Counted from the first letter of the stretch, positions 18,541 to 28,228 are shown. The stretch is 64,000 nucleotides of DNA from CBDEVH01 sp965243565 (GCA_965243565.1 OZ251571.1:1426001-1490000), one strand, 5' to 3'. Translations and numbers: made by a program. The notes: generated by a model from the letters alone, not told the origin.

Positions 18541-20983
18541 GTAGGTTTTCGTTTTTAGTATCGTAAGGCGATTCGGGTAAGATAGTTGCACGATGAAGCT
18601 TACCTAAAACATCAATCTCAAACTCAGTGCCCACTGCCGACAAAGATGGTGGAACCATTGCCAATGCCAATGATTTTTGTAGACGAAAACCAAAATTACC
18701 GCTGGTTGCTCGTCCAACCATTTTGCCTTCATGGAATATTGCATTATTACCCAATGGGTCTGCATCAACAACATCATGCACTTCCAGTGTAACGCTTTGG
18801 TTTTTAAAACCTGATTTTTCCCATTCTAGCAATGCATCACGACCAATAAAATCACCCTTTGATAGATGTACAAATCGGTGTAATCCGCTCTCATAAGCAG
18901 CGTACTCAATCGACAATTCTTGTCCTACCAATTTATAAGATTTTTCAACACGTAGGCTGTCCATCGCACGAATACCAAACGGCTTAACATTAAGCTCGTC
19001 TGCATGACTCATCAATGCATCATAAATATGGTTTTGGTATTCGATAGGATGATGTAACTCCCACCCTAATTCGCCCACAAAATTAACACGAATAGCCAAA
19101 CAAGGAGCCAAACCAACATCTACCCACTGCCCTGACAACCAAGGAAACGCCGCCGTTGAATAATCGGTACGAGGTGATACTTTTTGCATCAATGCACGGG
19201 CTGATGGTCCTGCTACTATTAGCACACCACGCTGATTGGTCATGCTCTCAAATTGAACACTGCCATCCGTTGGCATGTGTTTTTTAATCCAATCATGGTC
19301 TAAACGCTGAAGCGCACCAGCAGAAACCAAATAATAAGAATCATGTGATTCACGATAAATCGTAAATTCAGAGTGCACACCACCACGGGTATTTAAAGCA
19401 TGGCACAACGAAATACGACTGTCTTTACTAGGCAATTTATTCGCCACTAAACCATCTAAAAACGCAAGAGCACCTGACCCTTTAATACGACATTTTGCAA
19501 ACGCTGACATATCCAAAACACCCACATGATTAGCAACATGCTTGGCTTCGTTACCCACATGTTCAAACCATTTAGAACGTCTAAACGACCAATGATCTTT
19601 TTGTTCGACACCAGCAGGGGCAAACCAATTTGCTCGCTCCCAACCAAATTTTTGTCCAAACACCGCCCCTTGTGCTTTTTGTCTATCATAGCAAGGTGCT
19701 TGTCTTAGTGGGCGACCTGCCTCACGCTCTTCGTCTGGGTAATGAACGGTAAAAACACTAGCATACGACTCTTCATTTTTTTCAACCAAAAATGACTTGG
19801 TTGCGTAATCACCAAAGCGACGTGGATCAACCCCCAACATATCAATCGTTGGTTCGCCATCCACAATCCATTCTGCCAACTGCCAACCAGCACCACCAGC
19901 AGCCGTAATACCAAAGCTATGTCCTTCGTTAATCCAAAAATTAGGCAAATCCCAGGCAGGACCGATAATTGGGCTACCATCAGGGGTATAACAAATAGCA
20001 CCGTTATACACTTCTTTAACGCCCCCTTTTTCAAAACACGGCACACGGCGAATAGCCGACTCAATATGTGGCATTAACCGCTCTAAATCACTCTCAAATA
20101 ACTCACGCTCAGTACCTTCGGCAGGACCATTCACATAACAAGCTGGTGCCCCTTTTTCATAAGGACCTAAAATAAGTCCGCCACGCTCCTCGCGCATATA
20201 CCAAGAACCATCGGATTCACGCAATACACCCATTTCAGGCAAGCCCTGTGCGCGACGCTCCATTAACTCGGGAATCTCACCCGTTACGATATATTGATGC
20301 TCAACTGGGATAACAGGAATATCCAACCCCACCATCGCACCAGTTTGGCGAGCATAATTACCACTGGCACTTACAATATGTTCGCAAGTAATAGAATGGG
20401 AATCGCCTTTTTTATCTATTACCGAAACCACCCACTCACCCGCAGTGCGATCAATACCCACCACACGAGTACGGGTATAAATTTCACCACCACCATTACG
20501 TGCGCCCTTTGCCAATGAAAACGTTAAATCAGCAGGCTGAATATAACCATCTTCAGGATGAACAATAGCCCCCACCAAACCCTCGGTAGAACACAAAGGC
20601 CACAATTCCTTTACATCAGCAGGCGTTAAAAATTTAACCTCAATACCAATCGTAGCAGCAACTGCTGCGTACTGACGATACTCGTCCATTCTATCTTCGG
20701 TCATTGCCAAGCGGATATTACCCACCACGCTTAAACCGGGATTTAATCCTGTTTCTGCTTCAAGACTATTGTACAACTTAACCGAATATTTATGCACCTG
20801 CCCCACTGAATACGACATATTAAACAACGGCAACAAGCCCGCTGCATGCCATGTTGAACCAGATGTTAAATCAGCTTGCTCAAGCAATACCACATCAGAC
20901 CAACCCTTTTTTGTTAGATGATATAGCGTAGAAACGCCAACAACACCGCCACCAATAACTACTACACGTGTTCTACTTTTCAT
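18533..20983 (-). CDS. Dimethylglycine/sarcosine dehydrogenase-like FAD-GcvT protein (paralogue 1)
   Basis: 816 residues. N-terminal FAD domain: VVVIGGGVVGVSTLYHL and SGSTWHAAG, whose His is the covalent FAD attachment site in the family. A DAO/FAO_M middle (INEGHSFGITAAGGAG) and C-terminal GcvT folate domain (GELGWELHHP, FGIRAMDSLRVEKSYK) follow. Family reaction: oxidative N-demethylation with transfer of the one-carbon unit to tetrahydrofolate. Exact substrate (dimethylglycine, sarcosine or other N-methyl compound) cannot be read from sequence. A second paralogue lies at 58429-60858. No electron-transfer flavoprotein gene is nearby. ATG 20983. Confidence 0.9.
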   Translation of the reverse strand: MKSRTRVVVIGGGVVGVSTLYHLTKKGWSDVVLLEQADLTSGSTWHAAGLLPLFNMSYSVGQVHKYSVKLYNSLEAETGLNPGLSVVGNIRLAMTEDRMDEYRQYAAVAATIGIEVKFLTPADVKELWPLCSTEGLVGAIVHPEDGYIQPADLTFSLAKGARNGGGEIYTRTRVVGIDRTAGEWVVSVIDKKGDSHSITCEHIVSASGNYARQTGAMVGLDIPVIPVEHQYIVTGEIPELMERRAQGLPEMGVLRESDGSWYMREERGGLILGPYEKGAPACYVNGPAEGTERELFESDLERLMPHIESAIRRVPCFEKGGVKEVYNGAICYTPDGSPIIGPAWDLPNFWINEGHSFGITAAGGAGWQLAEWIVDGEPTIDMLGVDPRRFGDYATKSFLVEKNEESYASVFTVHYPDEEREAGRPLRQAPCYDRQKAQGAVFGQKFGWERANWFAPAGVEQKDHWSFRRSKWFEHVGNEAKHVANHVGVLDMSAFAKCRIKGSGALAFLDGLVANKLPSKDSRISLCHALNTRGGVHSEFTIYRESHDSYYLVSAGALQRLDHDWIKKHMPTDGSVQFESMTNQRGVLIVAGPSARALMQKVSPRTDYSTAAFPWLSGQWVDVGLAPCLAIRVNFVGELGWELHHPIEYQNHIYDALMSHADELNVKPFGIRAMDSLRVEKSYKLVGQELSIEYAAYESGLHRFVHLSKGDFIGRDALLEWEKSGFKNQSVTLEVHDVVDADPLGNNAIFHEGKMVGRATSGNFGFRLQKSLALAMVPPSLSAVGTEFEIDVLGKLHRATILPESPYDTKNENLRD

Positions 20984-21176
20984 AAAAAATCCTTAAAAAT
21001 TGCAAATTAAAATAAATAAGACACTGCACACTCATCTTTAGAGCAATACGGATACTAAAATTCACCATTGCATATATACAGCCTTAACGTTATTTTATCT
21101 GATATTATGGCATTTATACCCAAACAAGACTACACGAAGTAGAGATTTTTGGTTTCATAATCAGTATAATAAAATA

Positions 21177-22019
21177 ATGACCATAAAAAAACAATGTCGC
21201 GTATCGTGTATTCAAATGACATCAACCGATTCGGTTAATGATAACCTACAACAAGCCGAACAATTAATCACCGATAGCGTTGCAGCGGGAGCCAATCTAG
21301 TGGTACTACCCGAGTTTTTTTCCGCCCTAAGTGCCGATGAAAAACTAAAAATAAATATCGCCGAAGAAGACGGCAAAGGCATGGTGCAAGACTTTTTAGC
21401 ACAAACCGCCAAAGCCAAAAAAATCCATTTAATTGGGGGTAGCATCCCCATTAAAAACAATCAAGACCCCGCTCGCGTTTTTTCGAGTTGTATGGTTTAT
21501 GACGCTAACGGACAAAGGCTTTGCCGCTACGACAAAATACACCTCTTTCGCTTTCATGATGAAAGTGGACATTTTGATGAAACGCAAACAATCACCGCAG
21601 GAACACAAGTAAAAACAACCGCCACTCCTTTTGGGCGGATTGGGCTATCCATTTGTTACGACCTTCGCTTTCCCGAACTATACCGAAGCATGCAACAACC
21701 CGACATCATTGTTATACCCTCTGCCTTTATTCCAGTCACCGGAAAAGCCCATTGGGAATTATTATTACGCGCCCGTGCTGTCGAAAATTTATGCTATGTT
21801 ATTGGTGCTGCCCAAGCAGGCACGCATCCGGGCAATCGCCAAACGTATGGACACAGCATGATAATTGACCCATGGGGCAGTATAATTACCGAAGCCACCA
21901 ACGCCACTCCACAAATTATAACCGCCACTATAAACAACGAAAAACAAGACCTGCACCGACAACAACTCCCCGCACTAAAAAATCGGTGCTTACCAATTAC
22001 AGCAAACACCCTATTATGA
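21177..22019 (+). CDS. Nit-family carbon-nitrogen hydrolase
   Basis: 280 residues. Catalytic triad: Glu in VVLPEFFSA, Lys in RYDKIHLF, Cys in LSICYDLRFPELYR. RFHDESGHFDE and GQ(R)TYGHSMIIDPWG are typical of the Nit1/Nit2 group, best known as deaminated-glutathione amidase (removes the amide from spoiled glutathione) or omega-amidase. Start at ATG 21177 is in the family position (CIQMTS). Its stop overlaps the next gene by ATGA. Confidence 0.9.
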   Translation: MTIKKQCRVSCIQMTSTDSVNDNLQQAEQLITDSVAAGANLVVLPEFFSALSADEKLKINIAEEDGKGMVQDFLAQTAKAKKIHLIGGSIPIKNNQDPARVFSSCMVYDANGQRLCRYDKIHLFRFHDESGHFDETQTITAGTQVKTTATPFGRIGLSICYDLRFPELYRSMQQPDIIVIPSAFIPVTGKAHWELLLRARAVENLCYVIGAAQAGTHPGNRQTYGHSMIIDPWGSIITEATNATPQIITATINNEKQDLHRQQLPALKNRCLPITANTLL

Positions 22020-22456
22020 TTGAATCACAACCCAACTTTTGGTCATGTAAACACACATGGCGACGCAGTAGCATAAACACACTATGGTGTTTAATAGGGT
22101 GTTCAATTGGCGACTTTGGAACAATAGCCTACTTTCAATTTAACTCCCCCGAAACAGCCGTTTTAATAGTCATGGGCTTAGCCATTATCAACGGACTAAC
22201 CACCAGTATTATTTTAGAAACATTTATATTAATGCGCGCAAAAATGAAATTTGCACTTGCATTAAAAACAGCCTTTGGAATGAGTTTTATATCGATGATT
22301 GCAATGGAAGTCGCCATGAACAGCACCGACTACGCTCTCACCGGCGGTGCTATTTTAACTTGGTGGGTAATACCCCCCGCTCTATTAGCCGGTTACATCA
22401 CGCCCCTACCATACAACTATTGGCGACTCAAAAAATATAATAAATCCTGCCACTAA
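22016..22456 (+). CDS. DUF4396 membrane protein
   Basis: 146 residues starting at ATG 22016, overlapping the nitrilase stop by 4 bases. Pattern WRRSSINTLWCLIGCSIGDFG followed by membrane helices (ETAVLIVMGLAIING, MSFISMIAMEVAMN, ILTWWVIPPALLAGYITPLPYNYWRLKKY) matches DUF4396 proteins as I know them. About four helices; function unknown. The frame is open further upstream, but only inside the nitrilase gene. Confidence 0.75.
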   Translation: MIESQPNFWSCKHTWRRSSINTLWCLIGCSIGDFGTIAYFQFNSPETAVLIVMGLAIINGLTTSIILETFILMRAKMKFALALKTAFGMSFISMIAMEVAMNSTDYALTGGAILTWWVIPPALLAGYITPLPYNYWRLKKYNKSCH

Positions 22457-22591
22457 TCCGTAATCAATCCACAACCAACCCAATGGCTTTGCACTCAATA
22501 AAATCCGAACAATACAACAATTTTTATAACATTTCGAGCCATTCATTATAAAAAGACCACGTAAGACAATGTTATAATAACGCTTCAATTT

Positions 22592-22667
<76 letters not shown>

Positions 22668-22713
22668 TAATCGGTATAGCCGTAACCATTTCGCATGTTG
22701 TGTTTTACTTACC

Positions 22714-22833
22714 AGCCATCATGATTTTGACTATCCGTTGATTTATAAACAACTCAAAAGACATCTGATGACATTTATGTTGTATTACAACCATCAACGA
22801 CCTCTAAAGTCACTGAAGTTTAAAACACCATAG
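22714..22833 (+). pseudogene. Transposase/integrase C-terminal remnant (IS481-like)
   Basis: From 22732 the frame reads YPLIYKQLKRHLMTFMLYY then NHQRPLKSLKFKTP and stops at TAG 22833. A YYNHQRPLKSL...TP end is the familiar C-terminus of rve-type transposases (IS481/IS3 group: YN..RPHQAL...TP). The catalytic core and inverted repeats are gone. It lies just downstream of tRNA-Asn, a frequent insertion place. Confidence 0.65.
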
Positions 22834-22905
22834 CAATTAATACTGCAATGTTACAATGATAACAAACTATCTTTTAGAGAAAATCCTAATCACAAGATTA
22901 TGGGA

Positions 22906-23652
22906 CTAAACAAGTACTTGATTTAAAAAATGCTGAGCACGTGGGTTTTGAGGATTGGTAAAAAATTCTTCAGGTTCTGCACTTTCGACAATTTTTCCGT
23001 CATCCATAAAAATTATTTTATCTGCAATCGCGCGAGCAAAGCCCATTTCGTGTGTAACGCAAATCATGGTCATCCCCGACTTGGCAAGATCAGTCATAAC
23101 CTCTAAAACCTCTGCAACCATTTCTGGGTCTAATGCGGAAGTGGGTTCGTCAAATAGCATAACTTTTGGATTCATGCACAAGGCGCGAGCAATAGCAACC
23201 CGCTGTTGTTGACCGCCAGATAACTGTCCGGGATACTTGTCCGCTTGCTCCGGAATTTTTACGCGTTCTAAAAATGTGCGTGCCGTCTTATTCGCTTGTT
23301 CTTGCGAAATATTGAGTGCCCATTTAGGACCAGCAGTGAGGTTTTCCATGATGGTCAAATGCGGGAATAAATTAAAACTTTGAAACACCATGCCGATATT
23401 GGCGCGTAACAAATGTACATCTTTCATATACGTGTGTAGTCGCATATCTGCCGCGATAATTTCGCCTTTTTGATGCGATTCTAGGCGATTGATACAGCGA
23501 ATAAGAGTGGATTTCCCAGACCCAGATGGACCACAAATAACAATTTTATCTCCCGTAAAGACGTCCAGTGAAACATCTTTTAAAGCATGAAATTGATCAT
23601 AAAATTTATCAATATGTTGGATCGATATAATCGGTTTAGCCGTGCTATTCAT
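22906..23652 (-). CDS. Polar amino-acid-type ABC transporter ATP-binding protein
   Basis: 248 residues of the GlnQ/HisP group: Walker A CGPSGSGKSTLIRC near 39, Q-loop IGMVFQSFNLFPHLT, signature LSGGQQQRVAIARAL near 145, Walker B VMLFDEPTSALDPEMV, switch CVTHEMGFARA. Last gene of the minus-strand operon dioxygenase - binding protein - permease - ATPase (26711 to 22906), spaced 48 bases from the permease gene. Substrate probably a quaternary amine or modified amino acid given the dioxygenase; this is inference. Confidence 0.93.
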   Translation of the reverse strand: MNSTAKPIISIQHIDKFYDQFHALKDVSLDVFTGDKIVICGPSGSGKSTLIRCINRLESHQKGEIIAADMRLHTYMKDVHLLRANIGMVFQSFNLFPHLTIMENLTAGPKWALNISQEQANKTARTFLERVKIPEQADKYPGQLSGGQQQRVAIARALCMNPKVMLFDEPTSALDPEMVAEVLEVMTDLAKSGMTMICVTHEMGFARAIADKIIFMDDGKIVESAEPEEFFTNPQNPRAQHFLNQVLV

Positions 23653-23700
23653 CGGTCATTGCCATTTCAAATATAAAAGGATTCATAATTTTTTTATTTA

Positions 23701-24666
23701 CTAACGTTTGCGATAATGTTTTTCGATTCGCTCTTGAATGACTTCCAACACCATGGTGAGTATCCAATAAATGATGGCAACCGTGATGAGCATTTCCATG
23801 TGTTGAAAAGTTTTACCACCCAATCTTTTTGCCAAAAACATCAGTTCCCATACCCCTATAACGGACACCAAAGAAGAATCCTTGAGCATGGCAATAAACT
23901 GATTTCCGGTTGGTGGAATGATTACCGGAGCCGCTTGCGGCAGGATTATTCGGCGCATAATTGTGCTAAATCGCAATCCAACAGCACGTGAGGCTTCCCA
24001 CTGACCTTTTGGGATGCTTTCAATCCCTGCCCGAAAAATTTCAGTCATGTAGGCACCGTAGCACAATGACAGTGCAGCAATTCCTGCGGGAATTGCGGTA
24101 ACGACGTAGCCTAACTGCGGTAAGCCAAGGTAAATCAAATAGACTTGCATCAAAAGCGGTAAACCGCGAAAAAATGACGTATAAAAGCCAGCGATAGCAA
24201 CCGCAAAGCCATTGCCCGATAATTTAGCAATGGCACCAATAATGGCAATGACAAACGCGATGCAGATGGATATTGCAGACACGTAAAGGGTGGTTATCAT
24301 GCCTTTACTGATCAATATCCATAATTTGCTATAAATAAAACTGAAACTAAGATCAAAAATCAGAAAGAACGTAATAAATGAACTGGTTAATTCCAACCAA
24401 ACAATGCCAATTTGCCACTTGGTTGGTAAACACCCTAAGATGATGATGTTTACGCAAAACAAACCGGAAAATAAGATAGCCGCCATGCACTGAAACAAAG
24501 GATTTGCTTCAGATACATCGCCTCCCCATAAAGGTAAAATGACCTGTGCCAAGCCCCCTTTACTGAAGTCAATAAAATAGAAAAAAACAGCAACGATTAA
24601 GAATAAGCCAACGATGAAACGTGGTTGATGTACAAGGGTATCACCAATAACGGTATCGGCGTGCAT
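23701..24666 (-). CDS. Polar amino-acid-type ABC transporter permease
   Basis: 321 residues, longer than the usual 220-250 because the N-terminal 100 residues add extra membrane helices (FIVGLFLIVAVFFYFIDF, ILFSGLFCVNIIILGCL). The transport domain starts near 130 (STLYVSAISICIAF-like region) with FYTSFFRGLPLLMQVYLIY and the ATPase-contacting EAA loop EIFRAGIESIPKGQWEAS. A single permease gene, so a homodimer is likely. Middle of the transport operon. Confidence 0.9.
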   Translation of the reverse strand: MHADTVIGDTLVHQPRFIVGLFLIVAVFFYFIDFSKGGLAQVILPLWGGDVSEANPLFQCMAAILFSGLFCVNIIILGCLPTKWQIGIVWLELTSSFITFFLIFDLSFSFIYSKLWILISKGMITTLYVSAISICIAFVIAIIGAIAKLSGNGFAVAIAGFYTSFFRGLPLLMQVYLIYLGLPQLGYVVTAIPAGIAALSLCYGAYMTEIFRAGIESIPKGQWEASRAVGLRFSTIMRRIILPQAAPVIIPPTGNQFIAMLKDSSLVSVIGVWELMFLAKRLGGKTFQHMEMLITVAIIYWILTMVLEVIQERIEKHYRKR

Positions 24667-24713
24667 AATGCCCTATCTTCTTATTTTTAACCGAATAACT
24701 GCCTCTTGACTAT

Positions 24714-25544
24714 TTATTGCACTTTGGAGTAATCAACGCCGTACCATTTTTTTGATAAGCGGGTTAATGTACCGTCGCTATGCATATTGGCAACAATGTC
24801 AGCCAGCTTTTTTGAAAACTCCTTGTCGCCTTTGTCGATGGCGAGTGCCAGCGGTTCGTAAAAGACAGGTGGGGTCAATATACGAATCGGAAAGCCGTTT
24901 TCAATGGCTGCGAGCATGGTGGGCATATTGCCGACAACACCGTCTATGCGCACCCCGTCACCCAGTTTCAAATCTTCCAGTAGGAGATGGGTATTTTCCA
25001 GCGAATAAAGTTCACCCGGCTCGATGAGAAAATTGAATTTAGGTGCTTGAAAAATTTCCAAATCTTTGGTCACGTAAAATTCATAAGTTGTGCCAGTTGC
25101 TACGCCAATTTTTTTACCTGAAAGATCAGACGGCTTGGTGCTCGCTGAATCTTTGTGTACGGCCGCTGCCGCTGGTGTGTAGTAGTAAACAGCAGGAAAG
25201 TCCAACACCTTGGCGCGGTCAGCGGTGGGGGTCATTGAGCCAATCGATAAATCCCAGCGACCAACCCAGTTACCAGCGGTAATGATTGACCACTCAGGAT
25301 TGACAAACTCAATTTTAACCCCGAGTCGCTTGGCTACTTCTTTGGCAACATCGACATCGAATCCGTCCATTTCGTTATTGTCGTTGATAAAGGATTGTGG
25401 TGGCCACTGTGCATCATTCGAGACCTGCAATACACCCTTACTCATGACGCGATCCAGTACTTCACCTGCAAAAGTTGGTGTGCTAATCAGCGGCAAAATG
25501 CCTAATAATAAAGTTGATAGAATTTTATTTTTGTTTTTTACCAT
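24714..25544 (-). CDS. Periplasmic substrate-binding protein of the ABC transporter
   Basis: 276 residues, family 3 solute-binding protein. Signal peptide (MVKNKNKILSTLLLGILPLI, cleavage after TFA). Domain motifs: VLQVSNDAQWPPQSF, MDGFDVDVAKEVAKRLGVKI, RWDLSIGSMTPTADRAK and GKKIGVATGTTYEF. The FDVDVA motif is typical of amino-acid binders; pocket residues do not reveal the ligand. It lies 24 bases after the dioxygenase gene and precedes the permease. GGAGG ribosome-binding site upstream of ATG 25544. Confidence 0.92.
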   Translation of the reverse strand: MVKNKNKILSTLLLGILPLISTPTFAGEVLDRVMSKGVLQVSNDAQWPPQSFINDNNEMDGFDVDVAKEVAKRLGVKIEFVNPEWSIITAGNWVGRWDLSIGSMTPTADRAKVLDFPAVYYYTPAAAAVHKDSASTKPSDLSGKKIGVATGTTYEFYVTKDLEIFQAPKFNFLIEPGELYSLENTHLLLEDLKLGDGVRIDGVVGNMPTMLAAIENGFPIRILTPPVFYEPLALAIDKGDKEFSKKLADIVANMHSDGTLTRLSKKWYGVDYSKVQ

Positions 25545-25568
25545 GTTTTTCCTCCTTGTAATAAATGG

Positions 25569-26711
25569 TTATATAGTTTTATTGAATGTAACACGCAATC
25601 GGCTTTGGAGCGTTTCGCGATTTAGATAGCACCCATGAAATTTGCGGTATCCCGCAAAAGAACATCGACCGTGCAACAGCCGCCAATTGTCAAATAAAAT
25701 GGCTTCACCAGATTGCAATTTGTATTTCCAAGTCATTTTATTATCTTGGGATAGTTCGTGAAAGCGACGCACTCCCAAATAAAATTGTTGCATTTGATTC
25801 AAAGGTGGCAGGAATGCCGATCGATCGTAACAATTATAGGAAACCTGTGTTAATCGGCCTGATTCGGGGCTATGGTAAAACATTGGTCGGCTCGCACGCA
25901 AATGTGTATCCGTTTCTAGGTATTCAGCAGGAATTGATAAAGTGCGGAGCAAATCATAGAGCGCGGGATCTTCGTTGCGAATTATTTCAGCAATTTTATA
26001 ACCATCAACCAGAGTGCTTTCTCCGCCTTTTTCAGCTGATTCGGCGCAAAGTAAAAGCTGTAAGCCCGGGGCATCGGGGCAGTAAGTAGAGTCGGTATGT
26101 GCACCGAGTGCTTCGTAGCCGTATGCCGTATCTTGATGTTTGTTACTGCCTGATTCCAGTGTCCACAAGCCCCCAAAATTTGTTTCGCGGATATGACCAA
26201 TGGTATCGGCAATCACCTGTACGCTTTCCATGTTTGGTGATGCATTCTGAATAATGACAAATCCATATTCTGCCAGCTGCATCAGCCATGCAGAGTCACC
26301 ATCGGCAATTGCCTGAAATTCAGCAAAAGGGAGGGCGTTGTTCAAGGTGGTGGCATTCCATAATTTCGGTTCAATATAACAATCGCCAAATTTTGATATG
26401 CCGTCAGTGTTAATGATGTCATGAAAAAAACTGCTGGGGTAGCGGCTGGCAGTTTCTTTGTTATTCCACTGTACGACTAGTTCGTCCTCCGAATTTTCCC
26501 ATTGCAGTGCGTTTGCTGATATATTGAGGTCAAGTTCTAAAGGAGTATGTCGTCGTTGCGATGTTTCTTGATTATAAGAATGTGTTGCACGGCAATGGTC
26601 GCGTAACCAAATCCAGGGCAGCAATACATTGTTTTTAGCATGATTGGGTTGTACTTGGAGCCCATCAGTGGTTAGTTCAAAACGAAATTGCGGTGACTCT
26701 ATAATATCCAT
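25569..26711 (-). CDS. Gamma-butyrobetaine hydroxylase-like Fe(II)/2-oxoglutarate dioxygenase
   Basis: 380 residues. The N-terminal domain (LLPWIWLRDHCRATHSYN) corresponds to the BBOX/TMLD N-terminal domain, but its zinc-binding cysteines are mostly lost (one Cys remains). The TauD-type core has the iron ligands HTD in GAHTDSTYCPDAPGLQLL and the distal His in NWRLLHGR, with 2-oxoglutarate-binding Arg in GRCSFAGYR. Family enzymes hydroxylate gamma-butyrobetaine or trimethyllysine; related bacterial ones open betaine-type compounds. Head of the operon with an ABC transporter, suggesting the transporter brings in the substrate. Exact substrate unknown. Confidence 0.87.
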   Translation of the reverse strand: MDIIESPQFRFELTTDGLQVQPNHAKNNVLLPWIWLRDHCRATHSYNQETSQRRHTPLELDLNISANALQWENSEDELVVQWNNKETASRYPSSFFHDIINTDGISKFGDCYIEPKLWNATTLNNALPFAEFQAIADGDSAWLMQLAEYGFVIIQNASPNMESVQVIADTIGHIRETNFGGLWTLESGSNKHQDTAYGYEALGAHTDSTYCPDAPGLQLLLCAESAEKGGESTLVDGYKIAEIIRNEDPALYDLLRTLSIPAEYLETDTHLRASRPMFYHSPESGRLTQVSYNCYDRSAFLPPLNQMQQFYLGVRRFHELSQDNKMTWKYKLQSGEAILFDNWRLLHGRCSFAGYRKFHGCYLNRETLQSRLRVTFNKTI

Positions 26712-27026
26712 AATTTTTTAGGTATTTATCTTTAGGCATGAACCTAATTATAGTACAATTTAAATATTTACTGCACTTGACGACATTGTTTATCATGTTT
26801 ATTTCTGTTAGTTATGCGCAACATGTGCGGTTACTTGAGTAATTTTAGGGTTATGTTGCATAGCGGGAGTCAAAGTATTGTAAAAATTTAACGCCTTTTG
26901 GTTTTGTTTCGTACGAGAATGGTGGGTTAATATCGAATTTTAGCCATTTCTAACAATTTCTGAAAATTCTATCTTTAGTAAGGACAGCATAGCCACCGCC
27001 TTTTGATAGAATAGACGTTTCCCAGC
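26712..27026. other. Intergenic region before tRNA-Ser
   Basis: About 315 bases between the start of the dioxygenase operon and tRNA-Ser. It should hold the operon promoter reading leftward and the tRNA promoter reading rightward. No clear gene, strong hairpin or repeat was found. Confidence 0.5.
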
Positions 27027-27116
27027 GGAGGGATGGCCGAGCGGTCGAAGGCGCACGCCTGGAAAGCGTGTATGCGGGAAACCGCATCGTGGGTTCGAAT
27101 CCCACTCTCTCCGCCA
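27027..27116 (+). tRNA. tRNA-Ser (GGA)
   Basis: 90-nt class II tRNA with long variable arm (TATGCGGGAAACCGCATC), anticodon loop CTGGAAA (GGA), acceptor GGAGGGA/TCTCTCC, discriminator G and encoded CCA. Confidence 0.96.
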
Positions 27117-27283
27117 ATTTTATGTTATGAATATCTATACGCAAACCGATTTTGCGTTAAATCGTATTTTTCCTTTTTTAGGGGGTAAATAAACCTTTAA
27201 AATGTTAATATGCACGTTTGAAATTAGTTTTCGTAAAACTGATTGTTTTATCTCTGGTGCATAAAACTACAGAAAGGATTTTT

Positions 27284-28228
27284 ATGAGTTACACCATCCC
27301 CAAGCCATGCCCGTTTAAATTACAACGCAGTGAATTAGCAGTTCCCGGCTCCAATCCAAGCATGATTGAAAAAGCCTTTCACTCTAGTGCAGATTTTGTT
27401 TTCCTTGATTTAGAAGATGCTGTTGCGCCTGACGAAAAGCTGCCGGCAAGAAAAAATATTATTGAAGCCCTCAATGATTTGGATTGGCGAGAAAGTGGCA
27501 AAACCCTTAGTATTCGTATCAACGGGCTGGATACACATTATATGTATCGGGATGTTGTCGATTGCGTTGAACAAGCCGGTTCGTTTATCGACACTATTTT
27601 AGTGCCAAAAGTTGGCGTTGCTGATGATTTATATTGCGTTGAAGTGTTGTTATCACAAATTGAAGAATCCCTACAACTACCGCATAAAATTGCTGTTGAG
27701 GCACTGATAGAAACAGCGCTTGGCATGTCTAATATTCATTCCATTGCACAATTTGGTTCGCGATTGGAGGCGTTACATTTCGGGGTTGCTGATTATGCGG
27801 CTAGTTGTCGTGCCAGAACTGTTAATATTGGCGGTCTAAATCCGGATTATCCAGGCGACCAATGGCATTTTGCCTTGTCTCAGTTGGTGGTATGTTGTCG
27901 TGCCAATGGCTTAAGAGCAATTGATGGACCTTTTGGAGATATTTCAGACCCAGATGGTTTTATGGACGCTGCCAAAAGAGCGAGAGCTTTAGGCATTGAA
28001 GGGAAATGGGCAATTCATCCTAGCCAAGTGGATTTGGTCAATGAAATATTTACCCCATCAGAATCTGAACTAGACAAAGCACAAAGAATACTCTCCGCAT
28101 TAGAAGAAGCTGCCAAAAACAAAAAAGGGGCAGCACAATTAGACGGTCGTATGATTGATGCGGCATCGGCACGAATGGCTCAAAATATTATAAATATCAA
28201 TGCCGCGATTATCAACAAAAATACTTAA
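27284..28228 (+). CDS. mcl: Malyl-CoA lyase (HpcH/HpaI-type citrate lyase beta family)
   Basis: Splits malyl-CoA into acetyl-CoA and glyoxylate. 314 residues from ATG 27284, chosen for its AGAAAGGA ribosome-binding site and family-like N-terminus; the frame is open to 27218. Motifs: FVFLDLEDAVAPDEK (acidic metal/substrate region), ILVPKVG, EALIETALGM (metal-binding Glu), FGVADYAAS, AIDGPFGDISDPDGF and KWAIHPSQVDLVNEIFTP. Followed after 11 bases by the malate thiokinase genes, which makes the malyl-CoA assignment strong over citramalyl- or beta-methylmalyl-CoA alternatives. Confidence 0.93.
   Translation: MSYTIPKPCPFKLQRSELAVPGSNPSMIEKAFHSSADFVFLDLEDAVAPDEKLPARKNIIEALNDLDWRESGKTLSIRINGLDTHYMYRDVVDCVEQAGSFIDTILVPKVGVADDLYCVEVLLSQIEESLQLPHKIAVEALIETALGMSNIHSIAQFGSRLEALHFGVADYAASCRARTVNIGGLNPDYPGDQWHFALSQLVVCCRANGLRAIDGPFGDISDPDGFMDAAKRARALGIEGKWAIHPSQVDLVNEIFTPSESELDKAQRILSALEEAAKNKKGAAQLDGRMIDAASARMAQNIININAAIINKNT

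Noticed and set aside
19456..20064. Alternative minus-strand frames inside the first demethylating dehydrogenase
   Set aside because: Shadow frames of a gene with clear family motifs throughout.
26800..26870. Short minus-strand frame reading MQHNPKITQVTAHVAHN, faintly like the start of dehydratases (Edd/IlvD)
   Set aside because: Only 17 residues and no continuation; chance resemblance is likely.
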